A DNA stretch of 64,000 nt from an uncultured Candidatus Binatia bacterium. GTDB taxonomy: Bacteria; Desulfobacterota; Binatia; Bin18. Position 1 is the first letter of the stretch, and each line of letters opens with the position of its first letter. The stretch covers positions 1,116,501 to 1,180,500 of the forward strand of contig OY282457.1 of NCBI GenBank assembly GCA_958296235.1, given 5' to 3'. This document shows, one piece after another, positions 26,176 through 34,884 of the stretch. The position numbers were made by a program, and so were the translations under genes. The notes beneath the pieces were generated by a model, which worked only from the letters and a program-made list of their open reading frames with translations, had not been told where the DNA came from and made no database searches.

Positions 26176-27525
26176 TTACCCGACGGCTCTTTCTTTTCGA
26201 TCCATCAGATCCACGACTTTGGGCGACTTCGTTTCAGCCGCCCAGTCCGTCATACGCTGTACGGCTTCGGTCATATCCCCACACCAGCGCTCGATAAAAT
26301 CAGCCGGGAGGTCGTGGTCGAGCGGAATCGCCTCGCTCGCAGTGAGCGCTTTCGCGCCGTCGAAGCCGACATAGGCAATCCGGGCGGTGAGTTCCTCCCG
26401 TGGCCGCTGAAAGGCCGATCCGGGCAGGACGGCGACACCCGTCTCGTCCAGCAGGGCTTCACACAAAGAGTCACTATTCGTGATACCACGCCGCCCCAGC
26501 CGCTCAGCGAAAGGTGAAAAATCCGGAAAGAGATAAAAAGCGCCAACCGGCGCATGCACCCGGACGCCGGCGGTCTGAAGAATCTGCGCGCAGCGTTGGC
26601 CCAGAGCCGACAGAATACGCCGGACGTGCGAGAGATAGCGTTCAATCGCAATGCCATCCTGGAACGCCCGGGTGGCCGCATATTGAATTGGGGTACTGAC
26701 CGACGTATAGGTCTCGCTGGCCACAGCCGCCATCGCTCCCATCAGCCAGCTCAAGTCCGGCGGAAAGGTAAACGTCCCCAGCCGCCAGCCGCCAGCTCCG
26801 CACCATTTGGACAGCCCGGAACTGATGATTGTTCCTTCTGGATAAAAACGGGCGACCGACACATGCGCCCCCTGGTGATGCAGCTGACCATAAATTTCAT
26901 CGGACAGCAGAATCACCCCGAACCGCCGCGCGACCGCGGCCAACTCTTCGAGTTCGGGTGCCGTATAGCTGCCTCCCTCGGGATTTCCAGGATAATTCAA
27001 TACGAGAATACGCGGCCGGTCCGGGTCGGCTTTGCAGATGGACTCCAGGCGCTGGGGGGAGACGCGCCAGTTCTCCTCGAATGTTGTTGGGATGAGATTG
27101 ACAGTGCGCCCAATGATGCGAGCCTGCGGGATATAGGATACCCAGGCCGGAGAGGGTACGAGCAGTTCACCATAAAAGGTCAACTGTAGGAGGAACAGGA
27201 GTTCCTTTGAGCCAGGCCCGACCAAGACATCCTCGGGGCGGGCCTGCACGTGGTCTTTCTGGCGATGAAACTCGGCCACTGCTTCCCGCAGGGCGGGCAA
27301 ACCGGCGACCGGCAGGTAGTCGTCCTCGTGGGCGTGCAGCCGGAGCGCGTTCACCACTTCGGGCGGAATGGGAAATGGTGATTGGCCCAGCCCGAGTTTA
27401 TAGATGCGCTGTCCTGCGCGACGGAGCGTGTTGCTCCGTTCATTGATCGCTAAGGTTGCTGACTGTTCAAGTCCCCTCACATTGAGGTTGAGACTGCCAC
27501 ATCGATGATGACTCTGAATTTCCAC
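26176..27525 (-). CDS. PLP-dependent class I/II aminotransferase
   Basis: 449 residues. Fold type I landmarks are clear: GLGQSPFPIPPEVVNAL, LPALREAVAEFH, VGPGSKELLFLLQL, VLNYPGNPEGGSY, LLSDEIYGQL, and SSGLSKWCGAGGWRLG with the PLP-binding lysine; the substrate-carboxylate arginine is expected in the C-terminal ELTARIAYVGFDG. It is closest in style to aspartate- or alanine-type aminotransferases. GTG 27525 is chosen because GGGAGGTGG lies seven bases upstream; a GTG six codons earlier is also open. Downstream of tamB on the same strand. Confidence 0.9.
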   Translation of the reverse strand: MEIQSHHRCGSLNLNVRGLEQSATLAINERSNTLRRAGQRIYKLGLGQSPFPIPPEVVNALRLHAHEDDYLPVAGLPALREAVAEFHRQKDHVQARPEDVLVGPGSKELLFLLQLTFYGELLVPSPAWVSYIPQARIIGRTVNLIPTTFEENWRVSPQRLESICKADPDRPRILVLNYPGNPEGGSYTAPELEELAAVARRFGVILLSDEIYGQLHHQGAHVSVARFYPEGTIISSGLSKWCGAGGWRLGTFTFPPDLSWLMGAMAAVASETYTSVSTPIQYAATRAFQDGIAIERYLSHVRRILSALGQRCAQILQTAGVRVHAPVGAFYLFPDFSPFAERLGRRGITNSDSLCEALLDETGVAVLPGSAFQRPREELTARIAYVGFDGAKALTASEAIPLDHDLPADFIERWCGDMTEAVQRMTDWAAETKSPKVVDLMDRKERAVG

Positions 27526-27686
27526 CGCATCCACCTCCCCCACCAGCCTCCATTGCTGTCTTCACAGCCGGTGCGCTCCGCGCGCCCTCTTTCCAGGATA
27601 GCCTATGCCTCAGCGAGACACAAACGCGAGCGAGTTCCAGTCGTGCATCAGCGCAAAACGTGAAGATTGCAGGAACGCTGGATCCA

Positions 27687-30600
27687 TCAATATTTCTTCT
27701 GCCATAAAATATGGGCTTCGCTGGCCCCCCCCGAACTGGAGGACGTATCGATCTGCCAGTTCGGATTGAGCTGATATTCCAGAGAGACTTTTCGCTCGCC
27801 TTTCTTCGTCAGATCATGAGCGACAGATACCCGTAACCCCTGGGGCAAAGAAAGCCCAAAGCCGACCGTCCCGCCGGCGATATCCAGGTTCGAGAGCTTG
27901 AGCCCGGCCCCAAGCCTCTCCAACCCAAGGGCTTGAGAGACTGACTCACCGATCTTGGTAGCGGCGTAGCCGCTCGTGATAGCCAACGCCTGTTTCTCAA
28001 GGTCAAGCTTTTCGCCTTGATCAAGCGCGCGGGCCGGTTTTCCAAACAGGAGGACGGCCAGGATATCGGCGTGTTCTAATTCCGGCTTGCTGCGTAAGAC
28101 GAGGGTAGGTTCGTCCGCTGTTCCCTGAACCACGACTTCAACGGTATGGTCAGGTGCCTGGTATTGCGCCACAATGTCCAGGCTCGGGTTGATTTTTCTG
28201 CCTCCGGTAAACTGAACCTTGCCGTCATCCAGGGTGAAACGCCGCCCCTGGAAACCCGCCCAGCCTCGAACCACTTTGATATCCCCAACCAGACGGGGCT
28301 CCGCCCCGTGTTCTTTCGTCACCTTGACCTCGCCAGTCAGGTCGACTGCGGTGTTCGCATGTTTGATCCGGGTATTCCGATGGACTCGAACAGTCAGATC
28401 TATTGTTGCGTTGCGAGCGGCCCGGTTCTCAGCCCGCTGTTCCCTGGCTGCTGTGTGTTCGGCCAGAGAGCGAGCGGTCTCGCCGACCGGGATAATGAGA
28501 ATGGTTTCGTCCCGATTGACCGGTCTGCTATCGAGAAAGGCAAGGTCCGGACGCAGGGTGGCCCGCAGGACTTCCACCGTGCCACTCAGATGTGGTGCAG
28601 TGAGTGCTCCAGATATTTTGACAGCCGCGCCAACCTCAGCCTGATACTGCCTGGTATGAATAGCCGGCCATTGGCGAGCGGTCAGGGTCACATCGATGCC
28701 CTCTGGCGTGTAGTTGCGTAAGCTGATTTCTCCCTGGCCGGTAAGCTTGCCTTTTCCAGAGATAGCGGAGATTTCCTCAATGCGAATCGCCTCAGGATGA
28801 GCGACCAGTGTCAGTGTCGCATCGGAGATCGTCGTTCCGAGTGGAGCGACCGTCACCCGGCCATTTCGGACCCCGATTGTTCCTTGCGGGAACAGGTCCG
28901 TGGGCGGTCCCTGCAGGGCCATGTCAATATGCAGTTCCCCGGCAATATCGCTGGCTCCTTTGCCACTCAGGACGTTCAGAAAAGCCAAGTTTAATCCGCT
29001 GGAGCGTGCATGGGCGTCAAGGTCTCCCAGGATTCCGGTTGTGAGCCCATTGTGCCAGTGCAGGGCAAGTGGCAGTGTCCCGGAGACCTGCAAGGCATGC
29101 TGCTCATCCTGCGCAAAGGTCAGATCGAGTGTGGCCTGCTTGTTCTGATAGGTAAACGAGGACGACAGCCCTTTATATGGCTGTTCAATGATGTGTAATG
29201 GATCGATCGCAAGGCTGCCCTCGAGAATCGGGGTCTCAGCAGTCCCGGAGAGCCGAATATGCGTAGACAGCGCGCCAGAAACGGTTGGCATATCCGGTAC
29301 GAGTGGGCGCAGGTCGGCTATGGCAAACTCCTCGGCCCGCACCTGAAAATCCTGTGCGCCGTGCGTTGAGACGCGTCCGTTTACGGAAATGTGTTGGTTC
29401 CCGTTTCTCAGGTGTAGGTCCTCGACCGCCACTGTCCCGGTCTGTTGCGTAACCGTAGCCGGTTCTACCAATTCCCAGACACCACCGGGCAGGGCAAGCG
29501 CAAGCGCATTCACATTCAGGCTTAACTGGTCGGGCCGCCGGACAATCCGGGCGTCCAGATGGTGGTTCCGGGATGCGCTATCCGTAGCGTGGACGGTCAT
29601 CTGCACTCCCGGAGCCTCTTCGTGCGTCAACTCCAGTTGGGCGTCAACCGATTGTAGCGCAACTCCAGCGTCCAGTCCGGCTAATTCAGCCTCTATGCTT
29701 CCCGTCGGCCACAGTTCGCCCCCAGTCAGATTATACTGAATCGTTCCTTGGGTGAGCGCACCCCCTTGCAGCGCAACAGCGTGCACCTGCCCGGCTCCAG
29801 AGACGGTCAGTTTGGTCAGACTGCCCTCAGCTTCACCCGCCAGCGTGAGCTGACCTGTTCCCTTTTGGCCAGCTACAGCCAGCCATGGGGCAAGGTCGGA
29901 GACGTTGAGTTGGTACGACAGTTTCCCCACCTCTGCTAACGTCGTCCCCAGTTCTCCCCGCACCGCTAGGCTGGCATTCCGGGCCTTGAGATGCATATCC
30001 GCAATATCCACCCTCCCATCAGTCACCGAGGCGTCAAAACGGCCACTGCGTATTGATAGTGGGCCAAAACTCGAAGGAGCGAGCGTGAACAAGACCCGGA
30101 CATCCATGCTGGACGGGTCTATCCCCCTACCCTGCACCGTACCGGACAGGTTGAGGTCGCTCGTCATGACCGGGGGTGTATCGGCTTTTGCTTGCGTTCC
30201 GTTTCCCGGTTCCTCACCGGGAACCATTTTTTGCAAGTCAAGATGGTCAACCGCAAGGGTGAATGTATACGCAAGTTCGTCTGCAAGCTGAATTTCGGCG
30301 TTCCAGTTCGCTTGACCTGATTTCGCGGCAATCGTCCCGCTGGCCTTGACCCCTTGCTGTTTAACGCGCCCGGTCAGCCCCACCTCGCCGACTTGCCACT
30401 CTCCTATACGAAGCGCCTGGCCTTGGACGGCAGCGTTGCCAGTCAGGCCGGCCATATCGACCCCCTGCCCCGCCAATTCCAGGCTGCCCTCAAAGACACC
30501 GCCCAGTGCTTCGTCACCTCGCAGCTTCGCGAGGTCAAAATGCGAGAAAGCGACCGAGCCGGTGTATGTGAGTTCGTTTTGACTCAAGTCTGCCCACGCC

Positions 30601-31505
30601 TGCCCCTTGAGTTCTGCGTCCGCGACTGCCAGCCTGATATCGGTGTGCAGGTCAGCGAGTTGGCCTACAACACGGAGCTCTCCAGACATCGCGTCTTGGA
30701 TCGGCCAGCCGGGAACAATAGCAGCCAAGTCAGCCGCGGCCAGCCTGTGAATGGAAAGTGTTCCGTCCAGTCTCAGAGTGTTCAGGTCTGCGACTTGGCC
30801 GGTAAACCGCATCCGGGACTGCGCTGAGGTGATATCAATATGGGGGATGTCAATGGAGAGATGCTCCAGGTCTCCGTGCACCGCTACCGAGGCGACAAGA
30901 TTCAGCGGCGGAGCCGGGGTCGCAGCAATACCAGTCGCAAATCTGTCACACACGACGTGCAATTGATCGTCCTCCAGTGTAGCCCGTGCTTCAAGGGTCA
31001 TGTCGTGCAAACGATACGGAGAATGGTCGGCAAGAACGAGTTCAACCGCCGCGTTGTGGATGGTGACAGCGCCGAGGACAACACCAATTCCCGACTGTGA
31101 GTCTGCCTCCTGTGCCGTGTCTGGAACAAAAGCTTGCACCAGATTCCAATTGCCCGCCTCGTCTTGAGTCAATCGGACGACAGGCTCATACACGTCAATA
31201 TGCGTCAGGCTTACCTGACCCTTGAGCAGCGGACGGAGCGCATACCCGACGGTCAATCGAGGAATGCGAACGACATCCTCTTCTTCGTAACGGACAACAA
31301 AGTCGGTGAGTTGAAGGCCCCACCACACCGACCCCTCCAGACCGCCCAGGCTGACCTCTCCGGGCAGAACGGTGTTCAGGGTCGAGACGATCTGGCTGTG
31401 GAGGAGTTTCTGAAACTGAGGAGTCTGCAGAAAAAGAAGAGTCCCAACAATGAGCAGGCCGCCCAAGCTCCCGACAATCAGCAGCACCCGCCACATGTAC
31501 CGCAC
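27687..31505 (-). CDS. tamB: TamB/AsmA-type translocation and assembly module protein
   Basis: 1272 residues. One N-terminal membrane anchor (MWRVLLIVGSLGGLLIVGTLLFL) is followed by a very long beta-rich periplasmic body of repeating hydrophobic strands, the AsmA-like start (LGGLEGSVWWGLQLTDFVV, LRPLLKGQVSLTHIDVYEP) and the C-terminal DUF490 domain (VRGWAGFQGRRFTLDDGKVQFTGG, DILAVLLFGKPARAL, ending LWQKKY). TamB bridges inner and outer membranes, helping outer-membrane protein assembly or lipid transfer with TamA. GTG 31505 with GGAGG 8 bases upstream lies 14 bases after the tamA stop, so the two are coupled. Confidence 0.93.
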   Translation of the reverse strand: MRYMWRVLLIVGSLGGLLIVGTLLFLQTPQFQKLLHSQIVSTLNTVLPGEVSLGGLEGSVWWGLQLTDFVVRYEEEDVVRIPRLTVGYALRPLLKGQVSLTHIDVYEPVVRLTQDEAGNWNLVQAFVPDTAQEADSQSGIGVVLGAVTIHNAAVELVLADHSPYRLHDMTLEARATLEDDQLHVVCDRFATGIAATPAPPLNLVASVAVHGDLEHLSIDIPHIDITSAQSRMRFTGQVADLNTLRLDGTLSIHRLAAADLAAIVPGWPIQDAMSGELRVVGQLADLHTDIRLAVADAELKGQAWADLSQNELTYTGSVAFSHFDLAKLRGDEALGGVFEGSLELAGQGVDMAGLTGNAAVQGQALRIGEWQVGEVGLTGRVKQQGVKASGTIAAKSGQANWNAEIQLADELAYTFTLAVDHLDLQKMVPGEEPGNGTQAKADTPPVMTSDLNLSGTVQGRGIDPSSMDVRVLFTLAPSSFGPLSIRSGRFDASVTDGRVDIADMHLKARNASLAVRGELGTTLAEVGKLSYQLNVSDLAPWLAVAGQKGTGQLTLAGEAEGSLTKLTVSGAGQVHAVALQGGALTQGTIQYNLTGGELWPTGSIEAELAGLDAGVALQSVDAQLELTHEEAPGVQMTVHATDSASRNHHLDARIVRRPDQLSLNVNALALALPGGVWELVEPATVTQQTGTVAVEDLHLRNGNQHISVNGRVSTHGAQDFQVRAEEFAIADLRPLVPDMPTVSGALSTHIRLSGTAETPILEGSLAIDPLHIIEQPYKGLSSSFTYQNKQATLDLTFAQDEQHALQVSGTLPLALHWHNGLTTGILGDLDAHARSSGLNLAFLNVLSGKGASDIAGELHIDMALQGPPTDLFPQGTIGVRNGRVTVAPLGTTISDATLTLVAHPEAIRIEEISAISGKGKLTGQGEISLRNYTPEGIDVTLTARQWPAIHTRQYQAEVGAAVKISGALTAPHLSGTVEVLRATLRPDLAFLDSRPVNRDETILIIPVGETARSLAEHTAAREQRAENRAARNATIDLTVRVHRNTRIKHANTAVDLTGEVKVTKEHGAEPRLVGDIKVVRGWAGFQGRRFTLDDGKVQFTGGRKINPSLDIVAQYQAPDHTVEVVVQGTADEPTLVLRSKPELEHADILAVLLFGKPARALDQGEKLDLEKQALAITSGYAATKIGESVSQALGLERLGAGLKLSNLDIAGGTVGFGLSLPQGLRVSVAHDLTKKGERKVSLEYQLNPNWQIDTSSSSGGASEAHILWQKKY

Positions 31506-31519
31506 CCGTTTTCCCTCCC

Positions 31520-33409
31520 TCAAAACGATTGTCCAATACCGAAATGGACCCGCCACGGCTCATCATCGTCCGCAGGATCGATGGGAAAACCAATATCGAA
31601 CCGCAGCGGCCCGATACGCGTGGCGTAACTCAGCCCAAAGCCGGGCGCAAATTGAAGACTGTCAACCGGAATATCGTAGCTCTCAAGCGAGAGCTGACCA
31701 AAATCGAGGAAGACCGTTCCGGCCAGTTCACGCCATAACGGTCGCCGCAGTTCGATCGACCCTTCGATGACACTCAGTCCTCCGAGCGGGTCGTCCGCCT
31801 CATTCAAGGCACCAAGTTTACGTCGGCCATAGCCTCGCACCCCCCCATCGCCTCCGGCGTAGAAGCGCTCGGACAGAGGGATGTTGCGCTGTGAGCCGAA
31901 AAAGTCGCTCAGGCCCGTTTTCAGGCGAGTGGCAAGGACAACACCCCATCCGAGACGCTGATAGTGCTTCGCCTCAGCCGTCAGGCTAAAGAACTTATAA
32001 TCGCCACCCCAGACTGTCCCGGCTTGATTGGCAACCACGGACAGCATTCCGCCCTGGGTCGGATTCAAGAGATCTTCAGTCGTATCCCAGACCAACCCAA
32101 GAGTTGGGCCGGATAAGACGCCCTCGCGTCGCAGGCCCTCCAGGGCCCGGACGGTAGAACTGCCGACCTCGTTGAATTTCAGAAATTCGATCCGATAGTC
32201 AACAAAGCCAGAGAAGGTTGGAGAGAAGTGGCGCTCGATGCGCGGACGCAGACGGGAATAATTAAGGAGATACGTGTCCTCGTCTTCCTGTCCTTGCTTG
32301 GCGTCAATGTGCAGCGCCGTGTCATGGGCCAGAAAGGAGGGCTGCACGAACGTGGCTCCAATAGAACGCTGAATGGCAGACAAACGCAGTTCTGCAGACA
32401 GGCGACGACCGCCACCCAACCAATTCCGATGCTGCCACGCTGCCAGACCGATAAACTCCTCGTCCGTACTATAGCCGGCCCCAAGCCGAATGCTGCGTGG
32501 CTCTTTCTCAGCCACACGTATACGGATGGGGACCTGACGCGGTTTCTCGGTCTCCTGCTGGAATTCCATATGTATCGAGTGAAACAGGTCCAGGCTCAGA
32601 AGATTCTGGCGCGACTGCTCAATAGCTGCCAGAGAAAACAACTCGCCGGACGCATAGGTCAATTCTCTGAGCACGATTTGCGGATCAACCTTCCGCGTAC
32701 CGTCCACATGGGTTGTCCCAAATATGGTAGGCGGTCCCGGCGAGATGGAGTACGCAACCCGCGCCTGCCGGGTATTCAGGTCAACCTCGGCCTTCCGCTC
32801 GATTTCAACCCAGGCATGGCCATGCTGAAGAAAAACCTGACGGAGCGCCTGATCAGTCTGAACGTAGGCCGCCTCGGTAAAGAGAGCCCCGGATTCAAGC
32901 GGAAGACGCTCAGGAAGCGCAACGCCGGTCTGAGCTTCTGTTCTGACATCGACGCTCAGCGCTCCAACCGTAACAGGCTCATTTTCTTTAATCCGCACAG
33001 CCAGGGAAACGCTCCCCGTCGCGGCATCGGTGTGCAGGTCATACGTCACCTGAGCCTGATAATAGCCCTGGGTTTCATAATAGTGTCGCACCCGTTCAAG
33101 ATCTCGCTCAAACGAGACGGGATCAAAGAGCGGTCTCTTTTTCCACGGCGTATACCAGGGCCGAGTTTTTGTTTGGAGCTCAGCCAGCAAGGTCGCGGCA
33201 TCGAACTGCGTGTTGCCAGAAAGCACAACCGACTCGACCCGCCATGCACGTTCCGGGTCGATTTCTTCGAGAGAGAGGGCAAAAACAACGTCACTCTTCC
33301 AGCCTGGCACCCAGACGCAGCAGAGCAAGACGCCAAGAAACAGGACTGGCTGAGACCGCCAGGAACGCTTCTTTCTCACAGCTTCATGACATTGGGCAAC
33401 AGGAACCAT
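31520..33409 (-). CDS. tamA: TamA/Omp85-family outer-membrane assembly protein
   Basis: 629 residues. An N-terminal signal segment (basic VRKKRSWRS then a hydrophobic core) is followed by POTRA-type domains (RVESVVLSGNTQFDA; VRHYYETQGYYQAQVTYDL; RRVFLQ-like HGHAWVEIERKAEV; GTTHVDGTRKVDPQIVLREL) and a C-terminal 16-strand barrel. The lid-loop signature is seen as GGDGGVRGYGRRKLG, and the chain ends in phenylalanine, the usual outer-membrane recognition end. It inserts proteins into the outer membrane with TamB, whose gene follows directly. The start has no clear ribosome site. Confidence 0.93.
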   Translation of the reverse strand: MVPVAQCHEAVRKKRSWRSQPVLFLGVLLCCVWVPGWKSDVVFALSLEEIDPERAWRVESVVLSGNTQFDAATLLAELQTKTRPWYTPWKKRPLFDPVSFERDLERVRHYYETQGYYQAQVTYDLHTDAATGSVSLAVRIKENEPVTVGALSVDVRTEAQTGVALPERLPLESGALFTEAAYVQTDQALRQVFLQHGHAWVEIERKAEVDLNTRQARVAYSISPGPPTIFGTTHVDGTRKVDPQIVLRELTYASGELFSLAAIEQSRQNLLSLDLFHSIHMEFQQETEKPRQVPIRIRVAEKEPRSIRLGAGYSTDEEFIGLAAWQHRNWLGGGRRLSAELRLSAIQRSIGATFVQPSFLAHDTALHIDAKQGQEDEDTYLLNYSRLRPRIERHFSPTFSGFVDYRIEFLKFNEVGSSTVRALEGLRREGVLSGPTLGLVWDTTEDLLNPTQGGMLSVVANQAGTVWGGDYKFFSLTAEAKHYQRLGWGVVLATRLKTGLSDFFGSQRNIPLSERFYAGGDGGVRGYGRRKLGALNEADDPLGGLSVIEGSIELRRPLWRELAGTVFLDFGQLSLESYDIPVDSLQFAPGFGLSYATRIGPLRFDIGFPIDPADDDEPWRVHFGIGQSF

Positions 33410-33434
33410 GATGGGAAGAGAGTAGTCGAGATCG

Positions 33435-34757
33435 TTAATCCTTCAAGGGACTATCGGTCGCCAGGGAGCGGAGCGTGATGCCGTCAAGGGCCTGTTTGAC
33501 CGCCTGATTCCGCCGGTCAAGTAGAGCCGAGACGGCATCTCCGCTATCAATTGCAGCCGGTTCACCCCCAGGCGCGCGCAGGATATCCAGCACGCTCACG
33601 ACCGCAATCTGCTCGGGCGGACGGCCAGGGATTACACCCTCCGGCTGGGTGGTCTGCAAGAGCACGCCTTTTGCCAGCAGCGTTTCAATCAGCGGCTCCA
33701 GCACGGAGAGCTGAACGCGCATACTTGAGGCAAGGTCGGGGACAGACCACGGCGGGTATTCAGTGAGATACCGCTGCGTGATTCTCACCAGAGCCGTCAG
33801 CGCGAGACGCTCCTGCGACAGCGGAGTTTTACCGTCCAGTTCCCGGCCGGCGCGGTAAGAGCCCGGATATTGATGAAAACAGGCGACCTCGGCGCCAACC
33901 AGAATAATCAGCCAGCTGGCGTACACCCAGATGAAAAAGAAAACAAGAATGGCAAAACTCGAATAGATGGCCGCATAGCGCGCAGAGCCGGCCACAAAGG
34001 CGGCAAAGCCGACTCCGGCCAACTGCCACAGAACAGCCGCGACCACACCGCCGAGCAGCGCCGAACCGAAGCGCACCGCAGTATTGGGCACAAAGACGTA
34101 CAAAAACGTGAAGGCAATACATAAAAAGGCGAACGGCATCAGTTGCGTTGCCACCATAATGAGCGGACCAAGCAACTCGTTCGCAATCATATATTGCACA
34201 ACCGTGTGGCTCTGGGCCGAGGCAATGACGGTCAATGCCGTAAAGACCAGGACCGGACCAACCAGGACCACACTCAGATAGTCGCTGCATTTCTTGCCCC
34301 AGGTTCGAGAATAGCGCGCTTGCCAGATATAGTTGAACGAGTCTTCAATTTTGCTAATCAGCGAGACGACGGTATAGAACAGGGTCGCCACCCCGACCGC
34401 GCCCAGCACCCCGACGCGCAGGTTGCTCACAAACTCCAGGACGCGCCGGGTAATTTCAGTGCCCTGCTCCCCCAACGGCTCCAAGGCTTGGGCCAGTGAG
34501 GGTTCAATGAGATGGTGTACCCCGAAGGCCTTGAGCACGGCAAACATGACCGCCAAAAGCGGCGCCAGGGCCAGCAGGGTGATATAGGTGAGGCCCATGG
34601 CCCGCAGGCTGAGCGCGTCGTCCTGCACCTTTTTGCGGACAACGGACAAAAAGGCATAACCCCGTGGCAGCCACTGTATCAGAGCTGTCCACGGATGTTG
34701 GAGAGCGAAGCTCCGGACCTTTTTGATGCGATACTCCCGGTTCATGCGGCAGCCCAT
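33435..34757 (-). CDS. YihY/BrkB-family membrane protein
   Basis: 440 residues with about six membrane helices in the first 300 positions. SLRAMGLTYITLLALAPLLAVMFAVLKAFG is the YihY signature opening, followed by the helix pairs VLGAVGVATLFYTVVSLISKIEDSFNYIWQ and SSFAILVFFFIWVYASWLIILVGAEVA. The C-terminal 130 residues look cytoplasmic and contain a winged-helix-like segment (LTEYPPWSVPDLASSMRVQLSVLEPLIETLLAKGVL). The family is inner-membrane, of unsettled transport role. It begins a minus-strand run with tamA (25 bases apart) and tamB. ATG 34757 and 34745 are both possible. Confidence 0.88.
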   Translation of the reverse strand: MGCRMNREYRIKKVRSFALQHPWTALIQWLPRGYAFLSVVRKKVQDDALSLRAMGLTYITLLALAPLLAVMFAVLKAFGVHHLIEPSLAQALEPLGEQGTEITRRVLEFVSNLRVGVLGAVGVATLFYTVVSLISKIEDSFNYIWQARYSRTWGKKCSDYLSVVLVGPVLVFTALTVIASAQSHTVVQYMIANELLGPLIMVATQLMPFAFLCIAFTFLYVFVPNTAVRFGSALLGGVVAAVLWQLAGVGFAAFVAGSARYAAIYSSFAILVFFFIWVYASWLIILVGAEVACFHQYPGSYRAGRELDGKTPLSQERLALTALVRITQRYLTEYPPWSVPDLASSMRVQLSVLEPLIETLLAKGVLLQTTQPEGVIPGRPPEQIAVVSVLDILRAPGGEPAAIDSGDAVSALLDRRNQAVKQALDGITLRSLATDSPLKD

Positions 34758-34760
34758 ACT

Positions 34761-34807
34761 CTACCTGAAGAAAACAACCTTTTCTTCAGGTTCTTTTCTT
34801 CAGGTAG
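34761..34807. repeat. Inverted and direct repeat element between yihY and kef genes
   Basis: CTACCTGAAGAAAA (34761-34774) is matched by its perfect 14-bp inverted complement TTTTCTTCAGGTAG (34794-34807). A second arm TTTTCTTCAGGT starts at 34780, a direct repeat with a 14-base period. Either right arm can pair with the left one, giving two alternative hairpins or two operator half-sites. It sits three bases before the yihY start codon. Confidence 0.75.
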
Positions 34808-34866
34808 AGGTATTTACATGTTTGCGGTCCGTTGCATTCTCAAACAATGGGAGAAGCCTCCATTTC

Positions 34867-34875
34867 TGTTATACT
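34867..34875 (+). promoter_or_regulatory. Extended -10 promoter of the Kef-type gene
   Basis: TGTTATACT is a near-perfect extended -10 element. No -35 match lies at the usual distance. The start codon at 34885 is only 10 bases beyond it and has no Shine-Dalgarno sequence, so the transcript is probably leaderless or nearly so. Confidence 0.55.
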
Positions 34876-34884
34876 ACTGCGCGT

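Noticed and set aside
32228..33478. 416-codon frame antisense to tamA
   Set aside because: TamA POTRA and barrel motifs are clear; this frame has none.
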